A stretch of 64,000 nucleotides of DNA, taken from positions 70,528,624-70,592,623 of the forward strand of contig CM049308.1 of NCBI GenBank assembly GCA_026874595.1, given 5' to 3'. Position 1 is the first letter of the stretch, and each line of letters opens with the position of its first letter. The position numbers and the translations under genes are program-made. The notes below the pieces were generated by a model. The model had not been told where the DNA came from and made no database searches. It saw only the letters and a list, made by a program, of their open reading frames with translations. Source of the stretch: Sipunculus nudus (lineage: Eukaryota > Annelida > Sipuncula > Golfingiida > Sipunculidae). Positions 1 to 10,440 of the stretch are shown one piece after another.

Positions 1-1115
1 CACATATAAAACCTAAATTCAAGATGGCTGAAAAAAAAAATTATTTTATGTTACCTAACCTTCCTTCTCATTCAATAAATAATTTGACCAACAGGCCATG
101 AATCTATCCTTTAAAATGCTTGATATTACATATGACTGTTAGTGCCTACTATATGAATGAGAGTTATGTAAAGGCTTAGCTCTCTCAATCTACTTGTGAC
201 CCATGTTCAATTCCTGGCATGGTTACTAAGTCACTTGTGGTGGCCGGTCCAAGATCAGTGGTTTTCTCAAGTCCTCCATTTTTCTACACCCTACACCTCT
301 ATACGCTCTTTACACAGCGCTTCAACTATAGGCCTAGTACCTATATCGTAAGCGCTGTTTGCTATGACCTCGTATCCTGAATTGCTACACCAGAGGGGAG
401 CACTGTATTTTTGTCCAATCAGGTGAGACCTTGTGCTGGAAGACACTGCCAAGCGAGAAATACACAGGGCCAATCATGTTCATTTCGTTTTGATTGACAG
501 CTCATCGCCCTGGTAACCGTATGAACAGGCCACAGGCTCAGAGAGAATTGCCCCAGACGTGGTTTGCTTAGGGCCTTTGGCACATAGGATGCCCGGCCGG
601 TGAGCTGTAATGCAAACGAAACGTAACAACAAAGGCTGTGTGCACACCTCGCTGGCGGGTTTAAGTTCTGCAGATAACAGATACATGGCTACGCTAACAC
701 AGTCATAATGTCATAATCGAATTGGTTGATGATGCAAGAATGCAGAGGGAGCAATTAAAATTCGACCGTAAACTCATCAAAGGGCGCTTGAAGCGCAGCT
801 ATGGGCGGAGCCAGGATGCCTGTCGAGTGTTTGTTTATTGGCATCTCATTGGCTGCTTGTCACATCATACGCACGTTTTTTTTTTCAGCGGACAACGAAC
901 CGCCACCTGGTGTCTAAATATATCATAAACGGTCCAAGCTGGCAGCATGAAAATCAGTTGCTAATCTTTAGAAGCGCAAGATTTCGGCTGCCTCGGGAGC
1001 GTACCACCCCTACAGACTAGAAAAAGCCACCATTTGAGCCATGGAGATTACCTCACATTAATATTATAATTATCTGTTCAATACATGTGAAATAAGTTCG
1101 CATATTTTGTATATT
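1..1115. promoter_or_regulatory. Possible promoter/5' region with CCAAT boxes, a GC box and an X-box-like site
   Basis: No convincing coding exon is visible here. Compared with surrounding DNA the segment 400-900 is richer in CpG. It carries CCAAT at 415-419 and 470-474, the reverse form ATTGG at 837-841 and 848-852, and GGGCGG at 803-808. An RFX X-box-like half (GCCCTGGTAAC, 507-517) lies between them. A strong pyrimidine tract plus CAG at 876-888 and a GTGAGC donor-like site near 599 could belong to a noncoding first exon. The ankyrin gene starts in phase 0 at 1558, so a 5' exon is required somewhere upstream, either here or before the window. Promoter function is inferred from motif clustering alone. 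Confidence 0.3.
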
Positions 1116-1519
1116 GTCCCCCGCTCCGCCGATGCGGGGACATTGATTTGGATTTGTCTGTCTGTCTGTCCTTCTGTCTAGCTGTCTTTCTGTCTGTCTG
1201 TCTCTCTGTCCGTCTGTCAGGTTTTAGAGTGTCTGGCTTTTGTCTGTCTGTCTGTCACTTTGTCAGTCCGTCTGTCAGGTTTTCGTTTCCCTGCTATAAC
1301 TTTCCTAAATATTATCCAATGTCATTCAAATTAAGGTCAGTGATTGCTCTCATGCTTACCTTGGTTTTGATTTGTTTTGAAGTGTCTGGCTTATGTCTGT
1401 CAGTCTGTCTGTCACTCTGTCAGCTTTTTGTTTCTGTGGGATAACTTTCCTAAATATTATACAATTTCATTCAAATTTTGGTCAGTGATTGCTCTAAACA
1501 AGATCCCAAAGTGGGGGAC
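1116..1519. repeat. TCTG/TCCG-array repeat element with GTCCCC-type hairpin ends
   Basis: The left end is a hairpin (GTCCCCCGC at 1116-1124 pairing with GCGGGGAC at 1134-1141), followed by TCTG/TCCG tetranucleotide runs at about 1158-1280 and again near 1398-1425. A roughly 55-bp unit occurs twice (1296-1350 and 1441-1495), containing the shared words AACTTTCCTAAATATTAT and GTCAGTGATTGCTCT. The right end carries GTGGGGGAC (1511-1519), matching the left-end stem. I read it as a short non-autonomous interspersed element. It ends only 38 bp before the splice acceptor of the first visible exon. A 98-residue open frame through it is simply low-complexity translation. Confidence 0.65.
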
Positions 1520-1557
1520 ATTAATTCCTTGAATTTGCTTGTTGTGCTTCATTTCAG

Positions 1558-1813
1558 ATTAAAGTTGATAAGACTGATAAAAGTGGTAAGACAGCGCTGC
1601 ACTACTGTGTGGAGAATGAGGACACACAAGCAGCGGACATGCTGTTGGAGAGGGACTCCAGTATTGTAGATTTGAAGGATGCCGAGGGATACACTGCCTT
1701 CCAGCTGTCTGTGATTGCAGGAAATGTGCCAATGATGAAGTTCTTACTGCAGAGGGGGACTGATATCAACATGGTGGACCCAGAGGGGCATTCTGTTGTA
1801 CACTGGGCAACAG
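1558..1813 (+). CDS. Ankyrin gene, first visible coding exon (ANK repeats 1-3 start)
   Basis: The acceptor is TGCTTCATTTCAG ending at 1557; the donor is GTTAGT at 1814. Reading starts in phase 0 and ends in phase 1. The translation holds ankyrin motifs: a repeat with KTALHYCVENEDTQAADMLL, a second with GYTAFQLSVIAGNVPMMKFL ending in a typical GTDINMVDPEGH linker, and the opening helix (HSVVHWAT) of a third. The third repeat is completed by the next exon, which begins VCGLMDALEVL. The exon is internal: it starts with an isoleucine codon, so at least one upstream exon supplies the start. An in-frame methionine at 1609 is a less likely start, since it would cut the first repeat. Confidence 0.9.
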
Positions 1814-4139
1814 GTTAGTTCTTGAAGACCATAGCTATGAAACCAATTAGCAGTAGGCTTCCTTACTGAATTGACAAGTCTGTCTTGAGTTATGACATGA
1901 GTCATGGCAAAAAATACACCACAGTGGTCACTTGGAAATGTGATATTATCATTAGGTTATAATCACAAAAGGAATATAAGTAATGTTAATTAAAATCCCA
2001 TCTCTATGTTGACTGCCATCATTTCCTGCTCCTTACATGACTTAGCTGTCAATCACATGAACTCAGACAACATACTTGTATGCTGTAAGAATTTCAGCAA
2101 ACATTCTTGGAGATTCATCAGTGTTTCAAGTTTTGCCAGCTTTGCATAGGTATGGTGGCATGTGGTGTGAGACAGTAAACAAAAATATTTAATAGTTAGC
2201 CTGGTCAATCTAAGTGACAGAAAACGTTTTAGCAGTTTTAAACATTGCAACATCGACCTGAATGGTCATGCAGGTAATAAGCATTGTTAGCTAAGGACAT
2301 AAATGTTAATATTGATTATCTACCCAGGGCGGGTGATTGATTATTGATAAACTCTTTACCACTAACAGTGCCATTTCCTCCACATCATGGGCAATTTTGT
2401 TTTGCCCAGAGGCACATGCATTTGCACTAGACATTAATTGACATCTATAGAATTAACTCCCTGATTTGACTCAAATTTCTTATGTTGAACATACTTGTTA
2501 CACATTTCTGTGGGTTCTACTTATTCCTCTGCCCCTACCACAAACTTGCCAAGTTCCTTTTTCATATACAATGGAATTCTCTCATGAATATTTGTAGAAT
2601 TGTATCTGAGACTATGAGCAAGCATATATTTTGATGCTGTTGGCAAGAGTGACAGAACCAGGGCTGCTATGCGTGATATTACAGCTGGTTGTTGGACTTG
2701 GTTTTGACCAGTCCTTGGAAATGTTGCTATTTTTTGCTGTGACACAAATTTACTAGAAGGTATGGAAAATGGGATAAATTTTCTGTTGATCATATACACC
2801 ATTTCAAGAAGTGGAGCAAATTAATTTTCTAGGTAACCTGGCAGAAGTTCACTTAGTGTCTTGATTGGTAAGAAAATTGTAAAAAATGTGTCCTCTCACA
2901 CAATATTTATTTTTACCAGAGTCTGTTGAACAGTACATTTTTTTGTGACCTTACAGCTTATAGTCAGATTTGTCTTAATTAAACTTAATATAAATACAAG
3001 TGTCAAGAATGTCCTAAAATTCGTCTGAGCTGGTAAATGTTCCAGACACCTGTTACTTGGTGGCAGCAGTGGGACCATATTAGTGGTAAAGCATCCCTCC
3101 TGCATGGCCTTCACACAATTATGGATCATGATGACAGGGATGTGCAGATCAAAAATCAAATTCGCAAAAATGATATTAGTAATTGCAGAAGCATTGTACT
3201 CATCATTCCTATTTTGTTTTTAGGAGTATAAAGGTGTGTAAAATATAATTTTTCAAAGCATGATTTTATCTCTGCCTAAATTAAACATGTAAAATCCTGT
3301 GGGTCAGGAGCTAAAAAAATAAAGTGTCTGGAGTCATTAAAACTTTGAAATGGGATTGCCCATATTGCAAGGCAAGTTGTATTCACAAAAGTTAAAGGTC
3401 AAATCAATTTTTTTTTTTTCAAATTGCAAATGGATGAACACCTCTGTCTAGTTGAAGATATATATATACATGTATATACTATTATGCAAAATGTTGTAGC
3501 TAATGTATAATTTTTTTTGTTGAACTTGTATGTAATTTGAGGCCTGTTGACAAGGATAAGTATCCTGCAAAATTTTGCAGCTGATATATCAATATATTTA
3601 TTGACAGAAATGAAATTTTAGGTAGCATTAAGTTCCAGACAGATCAAAATAATAACTGCCATTTAATGGCAGGATTATTGCTTCTGATTGTGATTGTTGA
3701 CTGTGCAATTGAGAACGTGCCTAGCAGCACACCTGCGGATATTGACAACCTCCCAATCAGCACGTACATATTGAGCTCAGACTACACAAAACTGACAATT
3801 TTGCTGAAACAGTGCAAGAGAACTTAAAAAGCTGCAGGACTGAGTAATTTGTTTTGACAGCAACAGCCCTTTAACTCCTACTTCTCACCTGCCATCAGTG
3901 TATCATGTTTTTATGCCCGGAGATGATCAATATCCAGACACCATTTTTATGCATTTCCAGTGAGAGGATTGCTTTCCAGGTATTTATTGGGTGGATTAAA
4001 GAAATCAATCTGTCTCACAAAGATTTATTTTTATATAGCTTGTATGTTTCAGTCCTTTTTGTTTCACTCATACTGATATTAGATAATGTTTAAAAAGTAA
4101 ATAAGTAGCTAAATATCCAAGCATGCAGCTGTTTTTTTG
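1814..4139. other. Intron 1, first part: AT-rich, no recognised element
   Basis: About 2.3 kb of AT-rich intronic sequence. Short open frames on both strands show no domain, biased codon use or splice context. I see no transposon ends or tandem arrays beyond short A/T runs and a TA-rich patch near 3460-3480. Confidence 0.6.
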
Positions 4140-5431
4140 TATTCAGTACTTTGTAATTTCTTGACATTATGAGCTCAAACATAATGCACTTTGTAAAAAA
4201 TCATGAAAAATATCTACTCATTCAACATGAGAATTGTTGAAGCTAGAGGCATTTTAAAGGTATATAACTTTATTTAATCAAGATTTAATTGTACACCCAA
4301 AATTAGATCTGAATTTTAAAATTTTTAAGTTATTAGCATAAATATCAAAACAGTACCTTAACTTTTGTCGAACTTTGGCCACGGCACTTTTTTTCTTGTA
4401 AGTATTGTGGAATTTATTTTCACAGCATGTACACATAAGGATTAACTCTGTTAAAATCTGAAATTTGAAAATGAAAGCTGAAAAATAAGGCTAGTTATTG
4501 AATTTTTTGGAGGCTCTCGTTATATTCATTTACATTGTCAAGCAGCCCACTTTGGTCACTGTAGGTCATTCAGTGCAGCTCTCTATGCTCCCCAGGCTGT
4601 TGTAATGTTATCCCTTCACTAGGGCAAGCTCTCTCTCTTGTTGAACTTGAAAGCAGTAAATACTCTTCCCCCTCCCCCCCCCCCCTCCACCGCATTCTGT
4701 TGACAGACCTGTACTATAAACAAGATGAATCGTATAATTTCACATTTTTTAGCATTGAGCAGTAACAACCGAGATTCCTACCCCCACCTACTCCTTCAAT
4801 ACAGAGGACTAATAAACAAGATGAATATTATAGTTTTAATGTTAAATTAATTCTATTTGTTTAGACTTGGACAATTTTTTTTTTTTTAAAGAAAAAAATG
4901 TTCAGGAATTGAATCCTAATATTCAAATATGATAAAATATTATGACCTAATGTAAGTGTTAACTGTTAAGATTTATGAAGGTATAAATACTTTGTAGCAT
5001 TTCATTCATATCTCTTAAAGTTGTCTGGCCTAGGTGTTAAAACACTGTTAAACTTAATTTTAAAATCAGGATTATTGGTTAAACTTTGTGGGATTAACTT
5101 TTAACTCATATAGCCATATATTTAAAAATTACCTTACACATTATTTGTTTATGAAATGTAACTTTCATAAAACACTTACCGCAGGCCCAATTTTTTTCCC
5201 TTGGTGCATCATTAAATGGTTTCAGGCCACAAGTTTCCTTTATTACACAGTTCATATGCTTTTGCTTATGTCCATTAATCTATAATTTACAGTGTTTCAT
5301 TTTATCAGGGCCATTTTCTCTTAGCTTTTCAAATGCTGATATACATGAAAAACCAAAAGAAATAAAAAATTGTGTGCAGTTACTAATATTTTCCAATATT
5401 CAGCTGAGCGACTTGACCCATGGGACCCTTG
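4140..5431 (+). mobile_element. 5'-truncated Helitron2/HINE-like element (copy 1)
   Basis: Sequence from about 4150 onward is homologous to the middle of the element at 11771-14925. Shared words include CAAACATAATGCACTTTGTA and TAGGTCATTCAGTGCA, the latter just before CTCTATGCTCCCCAGGCTGTTG. The 3' end is CAGCTGAGCG, a near palindrome (GACCCATGGGACC) and CTTG, followed by T residues at 5432. This end is shared with the copies ending at 14925 and near 24700. The left end with the AGCTCAGCTGAC start is missing. C-run (4672-4686) and G-run (about 5443-5453) tracts lie in and beside it. Assignment to Helitron2/Helentron-associated elements rests on the terminal palindrome and T-rich target; no coding region remains. 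Confidence 0.6.
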
Positions 5432-5879
5432 TTTTTTTCTGGTGGGGGGGGGGGGATGGAGGGTTAAACAAGGTGGAATCAAAGAGCACATATACTGCTA
5501 GACACAATATCATCAATTAAAGTGTAGAAACAACAGATTAAGCAGTTTCCCTTGTAATCATAATTTTTACACCGCACAATTAAGAATAACAGACTTTGAA
5601 CTGACACTTTAATTTTACAATTATAACAGAAATGACAGATCGATTTTCGATTCAAGGCCACATATCATTTGTCTTTACTTTCTGACACTGGTGAATTCTT
5701 GAAGCTCTCTATGGCTCTCTTGGGAGTATACAGCATAACAATACATGATACTAGTATGTGTCATACAGAATTAGTCATTCCACAGTGGCTCTCTGCAGCA
5801 GCTAGTACCCACTCACTCATCAGTGAGGCGGGTGCCCCTTTGTGGATAAGACTTGACCAGTGGTCCCAGTACCTTCAAG

Positions 5880-6062
5880 TTGTCTTTACACAAGCCTGAA
5901 CCATTACACCCCCACCACACCACATTATGTATGACAGTGTTTATTCAGCATTCTGGGTGTCATCATTATAACATGGCCCACTGTTAATCTAAACACATTC
6001 AACAAGGACATTTGGCAGCAAGGCAGACAAACCAGAGTTTTGCAAAGGGCATTTTGCAGCTA
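5880..6062 (-). repeat. Interspersed repeat family C, inverted fragment
   Basis: The reverse complement of 5985-6062 closely matches 15100-15175: the words TTGCAAAATGCC, GCAAA-CTCTGG and CCTTGTTGAAT occur in the same order. A third diverged copy lies at 20800-21110. The family has no coding capacity that I can see. This fragment stops about 45 bp before the pogo/Tc1-like MITE at 6109. Confidence 0.55.
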
Positions 6063-6108
6063 GTGACCTATCAAATTCTGCACATATGCAACCAAACACC
6101 TTAGAATA

Positions 6109-6284
6109 CAGTGGAACCCCACAATTACGACCACCTTGGGGACTGACCAAAGTGGTCGTAATTTGGGGGTGGTCGTATTTGTGAGACTCTTAATTACCTG
6201 AATCATATATTTGGGACCAAGAAAAGTGGTTGTATTTGTGGGGTGGTTGCAATTGTGGGGTGGTCGCAAGGCGGGCTTACACTG
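6109..6284. mobile_element. 176-bp MITE with TA target duplication (Tc1/mariner/pogo type)
   Basis: The element starts CAGTGGAACCCC and ends TTACACTG. TA flanks it on both sides (6107-6108 and 6285-6286), as expected for the Tc1/mariner superfamily. Just inside the left end a perfect 12-bp inverted pair (AATTACGACCAC and GTGGTCGTAATT) encloses a short loop, and GTGGTCG-type words recur to the right end. A related left end (TACAGTGGAACCTG) is present at 48650. No transposase frame is present, so mobilisation in trans is inferred. Confidence 0.7.
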
Positions 6285-6603
6285 TACATGTTTTTTCTGT
6301 TTGTCCAGATTGCTGTGTTTACTAACAGCTTGTTTGACAAGCTCATACATCCATCACAGAGGTATTATAAAATCTTTTCTTAGCAGGAATTACCAAGAAT
6401 TTATTAATATGTATGCTATGTATGCTATCTCCATGACATTTTGGTTGAGAAAGAGGGGGCGTGCACCCTTGTGTGCCCCCATATAAATTGGCCCCCCTGG
6501 CTTTTGATGTACATCATAAAGATGTCCTGCAGGTTATCATTTAGCCGAGTGCCATTATGACCTGTTGACCACATTTAATGAATAAACATGATGTATTTTA
6601 CAG

Positions 6604-6840
6604 TATGTGGTTTAATGGATGCTCTGGAGGTCCTGCATGAGTATGGAGCCGACCTGGCCTGGCTGGACAACCACAAGGCTCAGCCCATCCACTACGCAGC
6701 TCAGATGTGTCGTCCGGCTGGACAAGATGCTGATCCAAGCCTCGGAATCAAAATGTTAGAATTTCTAGTTCAGAAAGGAGTACCTGTAGACTGCCCAGAC
6801 GCTGACCAGCGCCAGCCGTTATTGTGGGCAGCTAGTGCAG
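6604..6840 (+). CDS. Ankyrin gene exon (ANK repeats 3-5)
   Basis: The acceptor TTTTACAG ends at 6603; the donor GTAAAT begins at 6841; both junctions are phase 1. Joined to the previous exon it gives HWATVCGLMDALEVL, a standard ankyrin helix pair that confirms the splice. The next repeat (KAQPIHYAAQMC) has an insertion of about ten residues between its helices (RPAGQDADPSLG) before IKMLEFLVQKGVPVDC. The following repeat begins QRQPLLWAASAG and finishes in the next exon. An ATG at 6588 lies inside the intron and is not a start. Confidence 0.9.
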
Positions 6841-7675
6841 GTAAATCAGTAAATATAGATATTTACACTTTTGGTAGCATGTTTATTCAATGATTTTACT
6901 TTCAATCATATTCAGCAAAAAATATTGGTAGATATGAGCAACACAACAGCAGTTAACAAAAACAGATAGTTATGGTAATATTTGCTTTTTCCAAATGAAA
7001 TATATGATTCTATTAGATTTTGCCCCTCACAGTAGTCAAGGCATATTTTTAATTGACTTGCTTGAAACTGGAGTTGTGATCTCACCAAGACAAAATTGGA
7101 ATGTAGATTTAAATTCATTCATACCTTATAACATATGTAATGTAGACTGGATGAATTTTGAATCTGCCATTAACATCACCATTATTTTTCTTTCAGTCAG
7201 ATATAACCAGACGCTCATGATATGCATTGAGTAACTCATGTTTAAGACCAAGCATTTCTAAGATGTGTGCCTTTTGAATTCTGTCACGCCCATGGTTTAT
7301 AGCAACAGCTGGTTTATATTGAAATAGGAATTTTTAATGATTTCTGGTTTTACATTATACATTTAATCAAATTAATACATAATAATATTACAGTTACATG
7401 ATCATGTGATATTTATGAAAATTTCAAACCTGCTTAAGATCTATTATTTTGTTTGGCTTATTTTGTATAGATATGGTGGTTTTTTATCAATATAATGTGC
7501 ATCTGTTAACAATGAATGGTCTACTTGGTATTTCAGTTGAAAATCATTATTGTGCATTACTTTCATCAAATGTCTTGATAATCAGTATTTTAGTTGAAAA
7601 TTATTGCTGTGCCTTGATTTTGTAAGTGGTCTATAATTCCATTTTCTCAGTGACTTTATGGTTCACCTGTTACAG
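6841..7675. other. Intron 2: plain AT-rich sequence
   Basis: About 835 bp between two phase-1 junctions. I see no repeats with definable ends, RNA genes or additional exon in the correct phase. Confidence 0.6.
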
Positions 7676-7750
7676 GTGGTAATGATGGCTGTCAGGTCCT
7701 GATTGATGCTGGAGCAGAGGTACAAGCCACAGACAAAGATGGTCTTACAG
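7676..7750 (+). CDS. Ankyrin gene exon (75 nt, ANK repeat 5 end)
   Basis: The acceptor CCTGTTACAG ends at 7675; the donor GTGAGC starts at 7751; phase 1 on both sides. It encodes GNDGCQVLIDAGAEVQATDK and then DGLT, the second helix and linker of a canonical repeat that continues as AIHCAASRGH in the next exon. At 25 codons it is too short to stand out as an open frame. It is supported by consensus splice sites, exact phase agreement and the ankyrin pattern. Confidence 0.9.
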
Positions 7751-9054
7751 GTGAGCATGCCAGCCCAAGGAGTCCATAGTCCTGTACAAGCCTAGGCCAC
7801 TGCTTATATATGTATATGAATGTGCATTTGTTTTATATTTTTTCTGGACTGGTCAATTTGTTCTGCATGTCAAATATTATTATTTGTCACATCTTTGTGC
7901 TGCCACCTGGCCATGACCAGTAAAAGCAAAGTTTGACCAAAAAGAGAGTAAAAATATAAGAGATCGCTGTATATTTAAGTTCATATGGTCAGTATACTTA
8001 TGATAATGATTGTTTATAGTTGAGAATGCATTATCAGTGGCACAGCATGTGTCGAAGGACACATATGATTAAACCATTTTCCTTTGTTTTGAGTTAGATA
8101 TGTCTCAGGAAATTATATATGTATGATAAAATCTTTGGCAAAAATGACTTCCTATGAAATCAAGATCTTTCAAAGTCATATCAGACCCGATACAGAATAT
8201 CAGTTTAGATTGCACTGTGTTCATTTTAATTTTATTTTTGTTTGCTGAAAATTTCACTTTTTTGTGTGATATTTTGATATAATTTAATATTTTCTTCCTA
8301 AAAAATTGCAGTGTTATAGAACCCAGTAACTGTATGTCACTGTTTGGTGTGCTAACACTAAACTAACATGACATTACATGACATTATCTCAAACTTTTTC
8401 TTTTCTTTATCATCTTTTTTGTTCACAAACAAAAATTTGAGATTTTTATTAAAACAAACTTAGTTTTGATTGCAAGCAAGAAAGAAACATGGAATAAAAA
8501 AAAATTAGATAACAAGGCAATGAGGCTTTTGTCAAGATTTTCAGTTTTGTTCTCCACAAAGTTTGGTCACTCTTGCAACCAAAAACTTAGGCCAAAAAAA
8601 AAGGTTTGGTTCTCCGGCACATTTTTTTCATAAATAAATGCGGGCAGGCGACTTTTTTACCTTTTTTGTATGTTTTGATAAAAATGTCATATGATCAGGG
8701 AAAAGCAAGATAATAACAGAATTTTTTTGCTAAACATGCAGGTAAAAGCACTACATAACAAAGGAAATCTTATCAAGAAAATATTTTTTTCTTGAAAGAC
8801 GAATTCAAAATAAAAAATTTTAATGCGAGGGATATACCTTTATATTTTTGGCCTTAGTGGGATGATCATGATGGAAGGATGACCGTCAGATGAAAATTCA
8901 CTAGTGTTGCTAACTCTACTGTGACATTAACAATAATAAGTGATACATCTCATGGTAATACACAATTTGTCATTTCTCATTTCTTGTCCCTGGCATTAGT
9001 TCATCATTCATCCCTGGCACACTAAGTAAAATATGTCTTTTCTTCATGTTACAG
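7751..9054. other. Intron 3, with a Harbinger-like MITE in its 3' half
   Basis: AT-rich intron of 1.3 kb. Apart from the MITE at 8590-8853, described separately, I see no definable feature. The MITE ends 201 bp before the next exon. Confidence 0.6.
8590..8853 (-). mobile_element. PIF/Harbinger-like MITE, copy 1 (264 bp)
   Basis: Termini are GGCCAAAAAAAAAGGTTTGG on the left and the complement-like ACCTTTATATTTTTGGCC on the right, flanked by TTA on both sides (8587-8589 and 8854-8856). A TWA 3-bp duplication is the Harbinger signature. Interior words (TCATATGATCAGGGAAAAGC, and CTTATCAAGAAAATATT near the right side) are the reverse complement of those in the copies at 39406 and 59883, so this copy is inverted relative to them. 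No coding sequence is present. Confidence 0.75.
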
Positions 9055-9250
9055 CCATCCACTGTGCTGCCTCGAGGGGCCATGCCTCATGTATTCAGGT
9101 TCTTATAGACAATGGTGCTGAAGTTGACGTCATGGACCGTAATGGATGCACACCTCTGTTTTATGCTGTTACGTTCGGACATGAAAAGTGTGCATCACTC
9201 TTGCTAGAAAATGGAGCAAAAGCAAGTCTGCAAGACAAGAAGGGCAGAAC
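9055..9250 (+). CDS. Ankyrin gene exon (ANK repeats 6-7)
   Basis: The acceptor TTCATGTTACAG ends at 9054; the donor GTAAGA starts at 9251; phase 1 in, phase 2 out. It encodes two near-consensus repeats: AIHCAASRGHASCIQVLIDN with GAEVDVMDRN, then GCTPLFYAVTFGHEKCASLL with GAKASLQDKKGRT. The Thr codon at the 3' end is split with the next exon. Confidence 0.93.
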
Positions 9251-9762
9251 GTAAGATCTCAGTCAATATAATATTTCCTGTATTTTATCAGGATATTTTT
9301 TTAAAAAATTTTTTGATTAAATCTAGTTGAGGTAAGTACATGATATTGATTTTTTAAAAAAATTGTTTATTAATGATTTAACAAAATTTTGTTCTTAGTC
9401 TATAAAGCACTTTTGATTACTGCTGAATGAATTAAATATTATTATTATTATTATTATTAATATTATTTCTTCATTTATATTCCTTCATCTATTTTGTTGA
9501 AACATGGGCTTGCTGTTCACCCACATTTGCGACATCTATGATTCCCTGTTTAATATATGTGGAAGTGAATATTCTTTATAGTTTGGTAATATAAGAAGAA
9601 AAATATACCTGATTGAAAATTCAAAAGTTTTTTTTAAACATTTTTACTGAAAAGCATTTTACATGTATTCATTATTTCTGAATCTCTTAATAAGAATAAT
9701 ATAAAAGTAAACTGTCAAACAGAGATACTGAGTATCAGGTGAGACTGTTTGTTGTGTTACAG
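9251..9762. other. Intron 4 with an ATT microsatellite
   Basis: 512-bp AT-rich intron. An (ATT)n tract lies at about 9438-9470. Nothing else is identifiable. Confidence 0.7.
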
Positions 9763-9896
9763 ACCTGCACACTGTGCTGCAGCGAAAGGCTCAAAGACTA
9801 CGCTTAAACTCCTGGCTGAAAAAGGAGGGGACCTGTGGATGGTGAACAATAAGGGAGAATACCCGCTACATGAGGCTGCATTAGCAGGACATAATG
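9763..9896 (+). CDS. Ankyrin gene exon (ANK repeats 8-9)
   Basis: The acceptor TTGTGTTACAG ends at 9762; the donor GTAATT starts at 9897; phase 2 in, phase 1 out. It encodes PAHCAAAKGSKTTLKLLAEK with GGDLWMVNNKG, then YPLHEAALAGHN. The second helix of that last repeat comes from the exon at 16702 as ETVLDLAQMQ. All ankyrin positions (TPLH-type turn, AA-x-x-G) are conserved. Confidence 0.92.
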
Positions 9897-9972
9897 GTAA
9901 TTATCATGATTATAGTGTTGGAATAACACCATGAAAATCCAAAATCCTCTACTTCAGGGATGTAGCCGGGGA

Positions 9973-10440
9973 GAGGATGGGCGGGGGGGGGGGGGGGGAT
10001 GTGCCCATATGGCTTCCCCCTCCCCCCCATTTGACTCTATATGTAATATTGAGGAAAACACAGTATTTAATTAATTCTGAAAAAAAAAACAAGAAAAAAG
10101 TAACAGCTATGTTCTCATCATTCCATTACTTTACTATTTCATTTGATGGTAACAATTTATACATAAAATCAATATCTATCTTATGGACATTTTATTTTTA
10201 TATCAATATTTGGGGGGGGGGGTATGTGCCCATATGGCTTCCCCCTCCCCCCCATTTGACTCTATATGTAATATTGAGGAAAACACAGTATTTAATTAAT
10301 TCTGAAAAAAAAAACAAGAAAAAAGTAACAGCTATGTTCTCATCATTCCATTACTTTACTATTTCATTTGATGGTAACAATTTATACATAAAATCAATAT
10401 CTATCTTATGGACATTTTATTTTTATATCAATATTTGGGG
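9973..10440. repeat. Perfect or near-perfect tandem duplication, 225-bp period, bordered by poly-G
   Basis: The block starting GTGCCCATATGGCTTCCCCC at 10001 recurs at 10226 and runs essentially unchanged to ATCAATATTTGGGG (10440). Poly-G tracts sit at the start of each unit (about 9973-9998 and 10212-10222). Because 225 is divisible by three, an open frame crosses both units and yields a 164-residue internally repeated translation. There is no reason to think it is a gene. The near identity of the units implies a recent duplication, possibly mediated by the G tracts. Confidence 0.85.

Noticed and set aside
722-928. 68-codon frame as candidate first exon of the ankyrin gene
   Set aside because: It begins at a non-ATG codon, has no suitable phase-0 donor leading to 1558, and its content shows no ankyrin pattern.
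1148-1444. 98-codon Leu/Ser/Cys/Val-rich frame resembling a secreted or membrane peptide
   Set aside because: It is the translation of TCTG/TCCG tetranucleotide repeats.
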